NCBI RefSeq assembly: GCF_903819335.1 | Contig: NZ_CAIJDE010000027.1 | Span: 1-64,000, forward strand | From: Flavobacterium panici | GTDB taxonomy: Bacteria; Bacteroidota; Bacteroidia; Flavobacteriales; Flavobacteriaceae | Direction of reading: 5' to 3' | DNA: 64,000 bases | Part shown: one piece after another, positions 26,931 through 34,755 of the stretch | Numbering within the stretch: position 1 is the stretch's first letter | Layout: the number at the start of each line of letters is the position of its first letter | The notes under the pieces: generated by a model | Told to the model about the DNA's origin: nothing | The model's database searches: none | The model's input: the letters and a program-made list of their open reading frames with translations, nothing else | Program-made: the position numbers and the translations under genes

Positions 26931-27103
26931 GGTTTGGTCGTTTATTAAATTGATTATTATAGATTTAAATTATAACGAAAACAAAAATATATTTTTTACC
27001 CAAATAACCATCAAAAAAGAATGACGATTTTTAACAGTAATAAATTTACAGTCAAAAATCGTCATTATATAATCTAAAATCTGAAGTCTAAAATCTAAAC
27101 TTT

Positions 27104-28276
27104 TTAATCCAGCGCTTGCTTTAAATCAGCGATTACATCTGCTACTGTTTCTAAACCTACAGAAACACGAACCAGACCTTGTGTGATTCCAACTGCTAAT
27201 TGATCTTCTTCAGATAATTTGCTGTGTGTTGTTGATGCAGGATGCGTTACAATCGTTTTTACATCTCCAATATTTGCCGAAAGAGAACATAATTTAATCT
27301 TGTCCAAAAATTTTCTTCCTGCTTCAAGACCGCCTTTAATTTCAATCGCAATAATGTTACCGCCTAAAAGCATTTGTTTTTTGGCAATTTCATATTTTGG
27401 ATGTGATTTCAAAAATGGATATTTCACGCTGTTTACGTTTGGATGACTTTCTAAAAATTCAGCCACTTTTAAAGCATTTTCACAATGCTTGTCTACACGA
27501 ACTGCCAAAGTCTCTAAACTTTTTGACAAAACCCAGGCATTAAACGGCGACATTGCCGGTCCAGTATTTCTTGAAAACAAGTATATTTTACGAATTAATT
27601 CCGCTTCTCCAACTACAACTCCTCCTAAAACACGACCTTGTCCGTCTATTAATTTTGTTGCCGAATGAACTACCAAATGCGCACCATATTTAATAGGCTG
27701 TTGAATATATGGCGTTGCAAAACAGTTGTCAATTATTAAAATCAAATTATGCTTTTTCGCAATTTGACCTAACAATTCTAAATCAATTACATCTACACCA
27801 GGATTTGTTGGTGTTTCAGCGTATAGAATTTTAGTATTTGGTTTGATGAAACTTTCAATAGTTTCCGGTTTATTGATATCAAAATAAGAAGTTTCGATTT
27901 TCCATTTTGGAAAATACGTCATAAACAGCGCATGAGTTGATCCAAAAACGCTTCCTGCAGAAACAATGTGATCTCCAGATTCTAACAATGCGGCAAACGT
28001 AGAATATATTGCAGCCATTCCGGTTGCAAAAGCATAACCAGATTCGGCACCTTCCATTGCACAAACTTTGTCTACAAATTCTGTTGTATTTGGATTGCTG
28101 AAACGGGAGTAAATATTGCGGACTTTTTCTTCCGTGAAAGAAGCTCTCATATCCTCTGCATCTTCAAATATAAAACTTGATGATAAATACAAAGGAGTTG
28201 AATGTTCCTGAAATTGTGTTTTTTCTAAATGTGTACGTATGGCTTTAGTTTCAAAACCAAATTCTTGTTCGTTCAT
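27104..28276 (-). CDS. Trans-sulfuration enzyme (O-acyl-homoserine sulfhydrylase / cystathionine gamma-synthase type)
   Basis: This 390-residue PLP enzyme belongs to the Cys/Met metabolism family. The PLP lysine is in VVHSATKLIDGQGRV, preceded by the aspartate in LILIIDNCFATPY, and the tail has the conserved SANIGDVKTIVTHPASTTHSK. It should put sulfur (from sulfide or cysteine) onto activated homoserine, giving homocysteine or cystathionine. MetZ and MetB types cannot be told apart from sequence alone. It is the last gene of the metX-thrA-osmC run; a second enzyme of this superfamily, metY, is encoded at 34756-36060. Confidence 0.9.
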   Translation of the reverse strand: MNEQEFGFETKAIRTHLEKTQFQEHSTPLYLSSSFIFEDAEDMRASFTEEKVRNIYSRFSNPNTTEFVDKVCAMEGAESGYAFATGMAAIYSTFAALLESGDHIVSAGSVFGSTHALFMTYFPKWKIETSYFDINKPETIESFIKPNTKILYAETPTNPGVDVIDLELLGQIAKKHNLILIIDNCFATPYIQQPIKYGAHLVVHSATKLIDGQGRVLGGVVVGEAELIRKIYLFSRNTGPAMSPFNAWVLSKSLETLAVRVDKHCENALKVAEFLESHPNVNSVKYPFLKSHPKYEIAKKQMLLGGNIIAIEIKGGLEAGRKFLDKIKLCSLSANIGDVKTIVTHPASTTHSKLSEEDQLAVGITQGLVRVSVGLETVADVIADLKQALD

Positions 28277-28408
28277 TATGTTGTGTGTTTAAAAGAGTTA
28301 TTTCGCAGAGTTTCACAAAGTGATCACAGAGTTTCGCGAAATAATCTTTCATTATTTAATAGTTAGCCCAAAGAATTATCTAATTCTCAAAATTGACTAA
28401 TTTTCTAA

Positions 28409-28837
28409 TTATTTTAATTCTTCGTTGTTTAAAACAACTTTGTAATTGATTGTTGCTGTTGGTTCTACAGTTTTGGCAACTGAGCAGTATTTCTCAAAAG
28501 AAAGTTGTGCGGCACGCTGTGCTTTTTCTGGATTGATATCGCCTTCTAAATAAAAAACCACATCGATTTCTTTAAAAGGTTTAGCTTCATCAATCTGTAC
28601 GCGTGTTCCATCAACCTCAGCGTTAAAAGAAGTGATTTCCTGGCGCTGCTTTTTCAAAATCGAAATCATATCAATTGCACTGCATCCGGCAACGCCCATT
28701 AATACCAACTCCATCGGACTTGCTCCTAAATCGCTTCCTCCAAATTCAGCTCTGCTGTCAACATCAACTACATGTCCGCGTTCATTTTTAAGTTTAAAAT
28801 GAAAAGCGTCATTTACTCTGTTCAAAGTTACTTTCAT
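28409..28837 (-). CDS. OsmC-family protein
   Basis: This 142-residue protein follows the OsmC/Ohr layout, with GGSDLGASPMELVLMGVAGCSAIDMISIL carrying one of the two redox cysteines and a second in FEKYCSVAKTV. Members detoxify organic or acyl hydroperoxides using the Cys pair. It sits 75 bp after thrA and 132 bp before the metZ/metB-like gene on the same strand. OsmC genes are recurrently found in this met cluster in flavobacteria (recalled), possibly to protect sulfur metabolites, but the link is unproven. Confidence 0.88.
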   Translation of the reverse strand: MKVTLNRVNDAFHFKLKNERGHVVDVDSRAEFGGSDLGASPMELVLMGVAGCSAIDMISILKKQRQEITSFNAEVDGTRVQIDEAKPFKEIDVVFYLEGDINPEKAQRAAQLSFEKYCSVAKTVEPTATINYKVVLNNEELK

Positions 28838-28911
28838 GTTATTTTTCTTTTTTTGTTTTATTTGAGTTCAAATCAAAAATCTAAACTCTAAAATCTGCAA
28901 TCTAAAATCAA

Positions 28912-31326
28912 TTACCCTTTATCAGATAATCTCAAAATATCTCCAAAAACTCCTCTTGCCGTTACCGCAGAGCCTGCACCAGCTCCCTGAATAACAATTG
29001 GACGATCTCCGTAAGATTCTGTATAAATTTCGAAGAAAGAATCAGAACCTTTTAAACCGCCAAGAGCAGTGTCTGAAGGAACAGAAACTAATTTTACTTC
29101 TAGATTTCCTTTATCATTTTGTAAATCACCAGACAATTCACCAATATATCTTAATACATGATTTGGTTTTTGGTCGGCTTTTATTTTCTCGTAAATTGGA
29201 TCGAATTCTTTTAATTTAGTCAAGAAATCAGCAACATTTCCTTCGCGTAAATGTTCAGGAATCAGGTTTTGAATGGAGATTTCTTCAAACTCATTTTGTA
29301 AATCTAATTCTCTCGCCAAAATCAATAATTTTCTTCCCACATCATTTCCGCATAAATCCTCACGCGGGTCTGGTTCTGTATATCCGTTATCAATTGCTTC
29401 TTTCAGAATTTCGCTAAACGGAACATCTTTTGCAGAGAAATTGTTGAATAAATAACTCAACGTTCCTGAGAAAACACCTTTAATCTTTGTAATGTTTTCC
29501 CCAGAAAGATGCAGTAATTTAATGGTGTCAATTAATGGTAAACCTGCACCAACATTGGTTTCGTACAAATAATTCTTTTGGTTTTCTGCCAAAGCTTTTC
29601 TCAATTCTTTATAAAAACCATACGTCAAAGTATTCGCCACTTTATTTGAAGAAATCAAATCGAAACTGCTTTCTACAAGCGGAACATAATTTTCTACAAA
29701 TGATGCACTTGCTGTATTATCAATCGCAATTAAGTTCTCTAAATGATACTCATTTGCATAAGAGATAATATCTTTAATTGTATACGGTTCGCCTTTAGCT
29801 TCAATGTCGTTTTTCCAGCTTGAAGTTACGCCATTTTTATTTAAAAGAAGCTTTTTAGAATTCGCAATTGCAAAAACATTCAGCTTAATATCTTTACGTT
29901 TTTCAATTGAAGAAGCCGATTCTAAAATTTGATTAATCAAAGTTCCACCCACTAATCCGTGACCGAAAATAGCAATATTGATTTTTTTAGAAACTCCAAA
30001 AATCTCTCCGTGAATTACGTTTAAAGCTTTGTTTAGTTCTTCTTTCTTTACAACTAAACTCACGTTTTTACCTGTAACGGTGTTGTTGAATAAAATGGGA
30101 ACTATTTTATTTTTGATTAAAGCAGTATATGGTTTGTGGAACGTACTTAAATCCTGCCCGATAATCGAAATTACCGAAACATTATCTGTTACTGTAATCT
30201 GGTTTACATCTTTAGAATAAAAGTCGTTTTCGAACTCTTTTTCTAATTCCACCATTGCCAATGTTGCTTTTTCTTTAGCCACAACCAATCCGATTCCTCT
30301 TTCAGAAGAACCTTGCGAAATAATGCTTACGCTGATGTTGTGATCACCCATTACTTTAAAAATACGGGCATCAACTCCAGATTTCCCAAGTAATCCGCGT
30401 CCTTCAAGGTTTACAAGTGAAACGTTTTCTAAAACAGAAAGCGTTTTAATTCCTTCTTTTTGAGAATTTGAAGTGATTAAAGTTCCGTGATTTTCGTGAT
30501 TGAATGTGTTTAAAATACGAAGTGGAATATTTTTTTCCAATAAAGGAATTATCGTTTTAGCATGCAGAATTGTTGCGCCAAAATTGGCTAATTCATTCGC
30601 TTCATTAAACGATAAATATTCGATTTTTTTAGCATCGGCAACTAAATCCGGATTTGCTGTGTAAATTCCGTCAACGTGCGTAAAATTTTGAAGTTCTTCG
30701 GCATCCAGATAATTTGCGATTAACGAAGCGGTATAATTACTTCCATTTCTCCCTAAAGTTGTCGTGTCGTTGTTGTTGTTTGAACCAATGAAACCCGTAA
30801 CAATATTTACTGTTTCACCGTTATGAAGTTTGAAATAGTTGATAACGTTTTTCTTTGAAAGTTGTTCCAAAGGCTGAGCGTCACCAAATTTAGAATCGGT
30901 TTTTAATAATTCTCTTGTGTCAACGAAATTGGCAGGAATCCCTTTTTCTACTAGAATTGAAGTCAATAATTTAGCCGAAAGTAATTCGCCTTTAGACAAA
31001 ATCTGATCTTTGATTTTGTTGCTGTAATCGCCAATTAAGCTTACTCCTTCGAATAATTTATCTAAAATATTAAATTCTTCAGATAAATCAACTTTCGGAT
31101 AATCTGAAGTTTGGTATGCTTTAAAGCTTTCTAAAAGTGGTTTGTAGTTTCCGTTTTTGGCAGCAATCCTTAAAATATCTTCTAATTCATCTGTTGCGTT
31201 TCCGCGCGCAGAAACGACCACGGCAATTTTTTCACCTTGATTTACTTTATCTGTAATGATTGAAACTACTTTGTTAAGTCCTTCTCCGTTTGATAATGAT
31301 TTACCACCAAATTTTAATATTTTCAT
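28912..31326 (-). CDS. thrA: Bifunctional aspartokinase / homoserine dehydrogenase
   Basis: This 804-residue fusion catalyses the first and third steps from aspartate to homoserine. The N-terminal aspartokinase (about 1-290) starts MKILKFGGKSL and has TTLGRNGSNYTA. ACT regulatory repeats (about 300-450) follow, then homoserine dehydrogenase (about 460-804) with the nucleotide-binding motif IFGHGLVGGTL, ISSNKVANT and the substrate motif GYTEPDPREDLCGNDVGRK. Only one base separates it from the metX stop-start junction, so it is the methionine-branch enzyme, analogous to MetL. Feedback behaviour cannot be read. A divergent homoserine-dehydrogenase paralogue is encoded at 33433-34521. Confidence 0.94.
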   Translation of the reverse strand: MKILKFGGKSLSNGEGLNKVVSIITDKVNQGEKIAVVVSARGNATDELEDILRIAAKNGNYKPLLESFKAYQTSDYPKVDLSEEFNILDKLFEGVSLIGDYSNKIKDQILSKGELLSAKLLTSILVEKGIPANFVDTRELLKTDSKFGDAQPLEQLSKKNVINYFKLHNGETVNIVTGFIGSNNNNDTTTLGRNGSNYTASLIANYLDAEELQNFTHVDGIYTANPDLVADAKKIEYLSFNEANELANFGATILHAKTIIPLLEKNIPLRILNTFNHENHGTLITSNSQKEGIKTLSVLENVSLVNLEGRGLLGKSGVDARIFKVMGDHNISVSIISQGSSERGIGLVVAKEKATLAMVELEKEFENDFYSKDVNQITVTDNVSVISIIGQDLSTFHKPYTALIKNKIVPILFNNTVTGKNVSLVVKKEELNKALNVIHGEIFGVSKKINIAIFGHGLVGGTLINQILESASSIEKRKDIKLNVFAIANSKKLLLNKNGVTSSWKNDIEAKGEPYTIKDIISYANEYHLENLIAIDNTASASFVENYVPLVESSFDLISSNKVANTLTYGFYKELRKALAENQKNYLYETNVGAGLPLIDTIKLLHLSGENITKIKGVFSGTLSYLFNNFSAKDVPFSEILKEAIDNGYTEPDPREDLCGNDVGRKLLILARELDLQNEFEEISIQNLIPEHLREGNVADFLTKLKEFDPIYEKIKADQKPNHVLRYIGELSGDLQNDKGNLEVKLVSVPSDTALGGLKGSDSFFEIYTESYGDRPIVIQGAGAGSAVTARGVFGDILRLSDKG

Positions 31327-31327
31327 T

Positions 31328-32317
31328 TTATTTTGCTATTGTTTCTGCCTTAAAAATATCGGCAAGTAAATGATCTAATTGTTTGTACTCGATTAAAAAA
31401 GCGTCATGTCCGTGAGCCGAATCAATTTCGCTGTAAAAAACATTGTTTTTAAATTTCTTTAATTCATTGTAAGTTTCCAGATTTTCTTTTGGTGTAAAAA
31501 ACAAATCTGAATTAATTGCCACGATATGAATCGCAGCGTTTGATTTGGATATTAGCGTTTCGAAATCCTCGCTATTTCGGGTAATATCTATGGTTTTAAG
31601 CAGCTGGTTCATCAATTTATATGATGCTAATTGATAGCGCTGCTGTAGTTTTTTTCCGTGATGCGCCAGCCAGCTCTCGATATTAAAAATCAAAAGATCC
31701 TGATTGATGGTTCGTTGGAATTTTTCTTTGAATGATTCAGGAGATCGGTAACACAACATGGCATGAATTCTGGCATCTTCAATTGGTTTTGAAGAATTGT
31801 TCAGAATTTGTTCTTGCAGAAAGCAGTTTGCAATCATCCAGTCGGTCGATTTCCAGTCAGTTGCAATTGGGATTAAATGTTCTGTAATGTTGGGTTCCAA
31901 AGCCAGGATTTCCCAGGCAATTCCACCGCCAACAGAACCGCCAATTATGGCAAATACCTGCTCAATATTTAAAGCTTTTAATCCTTTGATAAAGATTCTG
32001 GCGATATCTCTGGTTGTAAAATCCTGATAATTTTCGATTATAAATGAATCGTTTCCGTTTCCGGGAACATTAAACGCCAAAACAGTATATTGATTGGTAT
32101 CGATGGTTTTTGCTTCGCCTATTAAATCATTCCACCAGCCGTTTTCGCCGGTAACCTGAGCGTTTCCGGTTAAGGCGTGATTTACCAAAACAATTGGGGC
32201 AGTATACAGCGGTTTCCCGGAAAGTGTAAAACTTAACGGTAACGACGGATACAGCGCACCACTTTCGGTGATGAAATCTTGAATTATAATGGGACTTGGT
32301 ATATTTTCCAATTTCAA
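31328..32317 (-). CDS. metX: Homoserine O-acetyltransferase
   Basis: This 329-residue alpha/beta-hydrolase acetylates (or succinylates) homoserine for the sulfhydrylases encoded nearby. Visible features are VLVNHALTGNAQV, the oxyanion-region GENGWWNDLIG, the nucleophile elbow GGSVGGGIAWE, and the final His in HGHDAFL. It is shorter than typical 370-residue MetX, mainly at the N-terminus. Acyl donor specificity cannot be decided by eye. It is the first gene of metX-thrA-osmC-metZ and sits behind a SAM-I riboswitch, so it should be shut down when SAM is high. Confidence 0.92.
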   Translation of the reverse strand: MKLENIPSPIIIQDFITESGALYPSLPLSFTLSGKPLYTAPIVLVNHALTGNAQVTGENGWWNDLIGEAKTIDTNQYTVLAFNVPGNGNDSFIIENYQDFTTRDIARIFIKGLKALNIEQVFAIIGGSVGGGIAWEILALEPNITEHLIPIATDWKSTDWMIANCFLQEQILNNSSKPIEDARIHAMLCYRSPESFKEKFQRTINQDLLIFNIESWLAHHGKKLQQRYQLASYKLMNQLLKTIDITRNSEDFETLISKSNAAIHIVAINSDLFFTPKENLETYNELKKFKNNVFYSEIDSAHGHDAFLIEYKQLDHLLADIFKAETIAK

Positions 32318-32391
32318 ATCTATTTATTATTGATTTGTATGTGGAAATATTAGAAAGAAAGTCTAGAGTTGAAACTAGAAAAATTCTTGTT

Positions 32392-32496
32392 GTTATCTTT
32401 CCACGTTTGGGCGTGGTAGAATGCAGCACCTTCTTCGAATTAACGAAGGGTTGCTAAGGATTCATCGGGTCTAATCCCTCCTCCTTTCTTTATAAC
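32392..32496 (-). ncRNA. SAM-I (S-box) riboswitch upstream of metX
   Basis: The minus strand reads GTTAT, AAAGGAGGAGGGATTAG, ACCCGATGAATCCTTAGC, AACCC, a hairpin GGGTT...TTCG, GAAGGTGCTGCATTC, CCACG...CGTGG (P4-like) and ATAAC. The conserved blocks match the metH copy at 14348-14460 closely. A small TCTAG...CTAGA hairpin followed by CTTTCTTTCT (about 32362-32379) may be the expression platform. A 100-codon ORF through it is spurious. Confidence 0.9.
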
Positions 32497-32525
32497 ATTT
32501 CAATACGTTTTTGAACTTAACGGTG

Positions 32526-32557
32526 CAAATTAACTACTAATTTCTTAAACTAACAAA
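32526..32557 (-). promoter_or_regulatory. Promoter of the metX riboswitch transcript
   Basis: The minus strand has TTTG (32557-32554), a 20-bp spacer and TTAATTTG (32533-32526), a one-mismatch TAnnTTTG box. The aptamer begins about 30 bases downstream. Confidence 0.6.
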
Positions 32558-32687
32558 TTTTAATGAAACTGATTACTCAATTTCTTAAACATAATTCAAT
32601 CAGAAACTTTTGTACGCACAAAAATACCGAACGTTATGCCCAGTAAAGTCATGCAGGTTTTAACCTATTTTATGGCTGCTTTTCAAG

Positions 32688-32888
32688 TTAGATGAAAAGG
32701 GTTTCATTTTCTTTTGAGTACATCAAAAACAATAATGAATTTGGTACTTTTTTCTCCGCTTTTTTATCTGTTTCAGTTACACCGAAACTTGGGTGGATTA
32801 ATTCATTTACAGGCGGCGGATTGTTTCTTTCAGCTTTTGCACTTCTGTACCCTGTAAGTTTTTTTCTTAAGTAAGTTATTGCGCTCAT
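32688..32888 (-). CDS. Small protein with SLLFxMY motif, unknown function (copy B)
   Basis: This is a 66-residue basic protein without a signal peptide. Its C-terminus reads SLLFLMY (51-57) then SKENETLF, and it shares this with the 62-residue protein at 36152-36340 (SLLFQMY ... GELPF); the N-terminal halves differ. Both genes lie just after a Met/Cys leader peptide and its terminator, which supports a real, co-regulated small protein. No known domain is recognised. A plus-strand ORF over the same bases lacks such support. A role in controlling sulfur or methionine enzymes is only an inference from the location. Confidence 0.6.
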   Translation of the reverse strand: MSAITYLRKKLTGYRSAKAERNNPPPVNELIHPSFGVTETDKKAEKKVPNSLLFLMYSKENETLFI

Positions 32889-32963
32889 ATTATTAAGTTT
32901 AAGTTAGTTATTTTTTAATCTTTATATTTCCTTTAATTCTTTGTTATGTTTGCCAAATGGAAT

Positions 32964-33000
32964 AAAAAAACCCTTTTGGATTTTAATACCAAAAGGGTTT
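32964..33000 (-). terminator. Attenuator terminator after leader B
   Basis: AAACCCTTTTGG (32968-32979) and CCAAAAGGGTTT (32989-33000) form a perfect 12-bp stem with a 9-base loop, followed on the minus strand by a run of U. It lies 34 bases after the leader stop and 76 bases before the small protein start. Confidence 0.85.
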
Positions 33001-33033
33001 AAGTTTTTATAGAACTTATATATACTTTTAGTA

Positions 33034-33099
33034 TCAACAGACGCGTACACAAATACGTGCGACATTAAACATCATGTTCATCTGTAGGGACTTATTCAT
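33034..33099 (-). CDS. Met/Cys leader peptide B (21 codons)
   Basis: From the ATG at 33099 the minus strand encodes 21 residues and a TGA. Met is at positions 1, 7, 9 and 10 and Cys at 17 and 21; the core is QMNMMFNVA, and the peptide ends RICVRVC. The N-M-M at 8-10 matches leaders A and C. A perfect 12-bp terminator follows. Ribosome stalling at Met or Cys codons would decide whether the small protein gene is transcribed. A CACATTTG box near 33248, 20 bases after CTTG, is a possible promoter. It was missed by length filters. Confidence 0.65.
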   Translation of the reverse strand: MNKSLQMNMMFNVARICVRVC

Positions 33100-33432
33100 T
33101 TGCGATTTGACAGTTATTTTAATAAAATCTTGCATTTACTTTTCTTTAAAAAGCTTTTTTTAAGATGTGATTAGGATCTCAAAAGCTATATTTATTTTAA
33201 CAATTAATGAACTGTTTTTAACAGTTCTTACTTGTCTTACAAATGTGCGAATATTTTTTCAATATTCCAAGTTATAAAACCCTATTTTTTCTTAAAAAAC
33301 GTTAAAAAACAGCTTTTTATCGTTAAAAAACATCCTACAAAATTACAATTTGAACCAAACGAAGTATAATCTTACAAAAAATAACTTACTTTTAGTTTCA
33401 ATCTGTCAAAGAACTACTAATATTACAACCAC

Positions 33433-34521
33433 TTATAGCCAGACTGCTTCCTTATTTTTAATCTTTTCAGCTACTTTTAAAATATCTGTAATTAAACCTC
33501 TTGAAATAGCCTGTTTGCATGGTGACGCACTTTGAAGTACAATGGGTGTACTGGCATAAGATTGGGTATAAATTTCAAAAATAGAATCGGAACCTTTTAA
33601 TTGTCCTATTGCTGAAGTTACAGGTTCTGATACTAATTTGACTTCTAATGTATTTTTCTCGACATCAAATTCTCCTATATATCTTAAAACATGATTGTCT
33701 TTCTGGGTTATTTTGGCAATTTTAAACGATCGGTCAATGGCATCTTTATTAAGGATTCCGTTTTTCTCCAAATGTTCTTCTCCAATAAGCGGATTGATTT
33801 TAATATCAGAGAGTTCGAATTCTTTACCAATTTCACGAGTTAAAATCAACAATTTTCTGGCGGTGTCATTTCCGGATAAATCTTCTTTAAAAGTAGATCG
33901 CATTAATCCGAGAAGGCTTGCATCTTTTAAAACAGAGGAAAAAGTATTTTCTTCGGCAGAAAAACGATTAAAGACATAACTCAGATTATCTGAAAATACG
34001 CCTCTTATCTTTGTGATTTTTTCTCCGGAGAAATATAAATCCCTTAAAGTCTGCAAAACAGGAAAACCGGTATCGACTGAGGTTTCATACAAAAACTCTT
34101 TGTCGTATTTTTTAAGGTTTTCTCTTAATTGTTTGTAAAGATCAATGGGCAGTGTATTTGCTTTTTTATTGACAGCAACAATATTAAATCCGTTTTCGAT
34201 CAACGTATTATAATGACCAATAAGCTCATCACTTGCGGTTGCATCGACGGCGATTAGATTTTCGAACTCGTTTTCTTTTGCAAATTCGACAATATCCTGC
34301 ACTCTAAAAGGAACGGCCAATTCTCTAAAATTGGTTTCCCACGCATATCCTACGCCTTCTTTCTCGAAAAAGGCAACGGTAGAATTGGTAATTATGGGAA
34401 AATGAAAATCGACGTTTTTACTTTGCAGAAAAAACTCCTGACTTTCGATAATCTGATTGATTAATGTACTTCCAATATTTCCTATTCCAAAAAGGATAAT
34501 ATTTATTTTAAGCTTTGACAT
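33433..34521 (-). CDS. Homoserine dehydrogenase paralogue with altered substrate site
   Basis: This 362-residue protein is homologous to the C-terminal half of ThrA. The NAD(P) motif is LFGIGNIGSTL. Lys119/120 in VNKKANT matches the catalytic-lysine loop, and Asp219 and Lys223 (GNDTARK) are kept. The usual GYTEPDP loop is replaced by GLMRSTF, so the homoserine-binding Glu (208 in yeast numbering) is Arg208. Activity on homoserine semialdehyde is therefore doubtful. It follows metY by 234 bp (with a MITE-like repeat between) behind the metY leader, which suggests a sulfur-related role. Alternatives are a new specificity or a regulatory pseudo-enzyme. Confidence 0.85.
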   Translation of the reverse strand: MSKLKINIILFGIGNIGSTLINQIIESQEFFLQSKNVDFHFPIITNSTVAFFEKEGVGYAWETNFRELAVPFRVQDIVEFAKENEFENLIAVDATASDELIGHYNTLIENGFNIVAVNKKANTLPIDLYKQLRENLKKYDKEFLYETSVDTGFPVLQTLRDLYFSGEKITKIRGVFSDNLSYVFNRFSAEENTFSSVLKDASLLGLMRSTFKEDLSGNDTARKLLILTREIGKEFELSDIKINPLIGEEHLEKNGILNKDAIDRSFKIAKITQKDNHVLRYIGEFDVEKNTLEVKLVSEPVTSAIGQLKGSDSIFEIYTQSYASTPIVLQSASPCKQAISRGLITDILKVAEKIKNKEAVWL

Positions 34522-34556
34522 AATTTTAATTTTTTAAAACATATCTGTAATTAGTA

Positions 34557-34661
34557 AACCATATAAGTTATATAAGTTCATTTAATTTATCAACGTTTAT
34601 AATTTTAGACGTTTCAATAAATTGGTGCGTCTCTACAATGAACTTATATACCTTATATGGT
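34557..34661. repeat. MITE-like element, copy 2
   Basis: The left end AACCATATAAGTTATATAAG and the right end match copy 1 (25779-25879), with one mismatch in the right repeat. The interior shares TTCATTTAATTTATCA and TGCGTCTCTAC. It lies between metY and the homoserine-dehydrogenase paralogue. Confidence 0.75.
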
Positions 34662-34755
34662 GAAACTTTTATCTTGAAATCTTTTTTCATAAAAAATCAC
34701 CTCTAGCAGAACTCACGCTGCTAAAGGCAATTTTTCAAACAAAAAACAAAAAAAC

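Noticed and set aside
32127..32429. A 100-codon minus-strand ORF overlapping the metX start
   Set aside because: It is out of frame with metX and includes the SAM-I aptamer.
32692..32874. A plus-strand 60-codon ORF over the small protein B gene
   Set aside because: The minus-strand frame shares SLLFxMY with the 36152-36340 protein and follows a leader and terminator; the plus frame has no such support.
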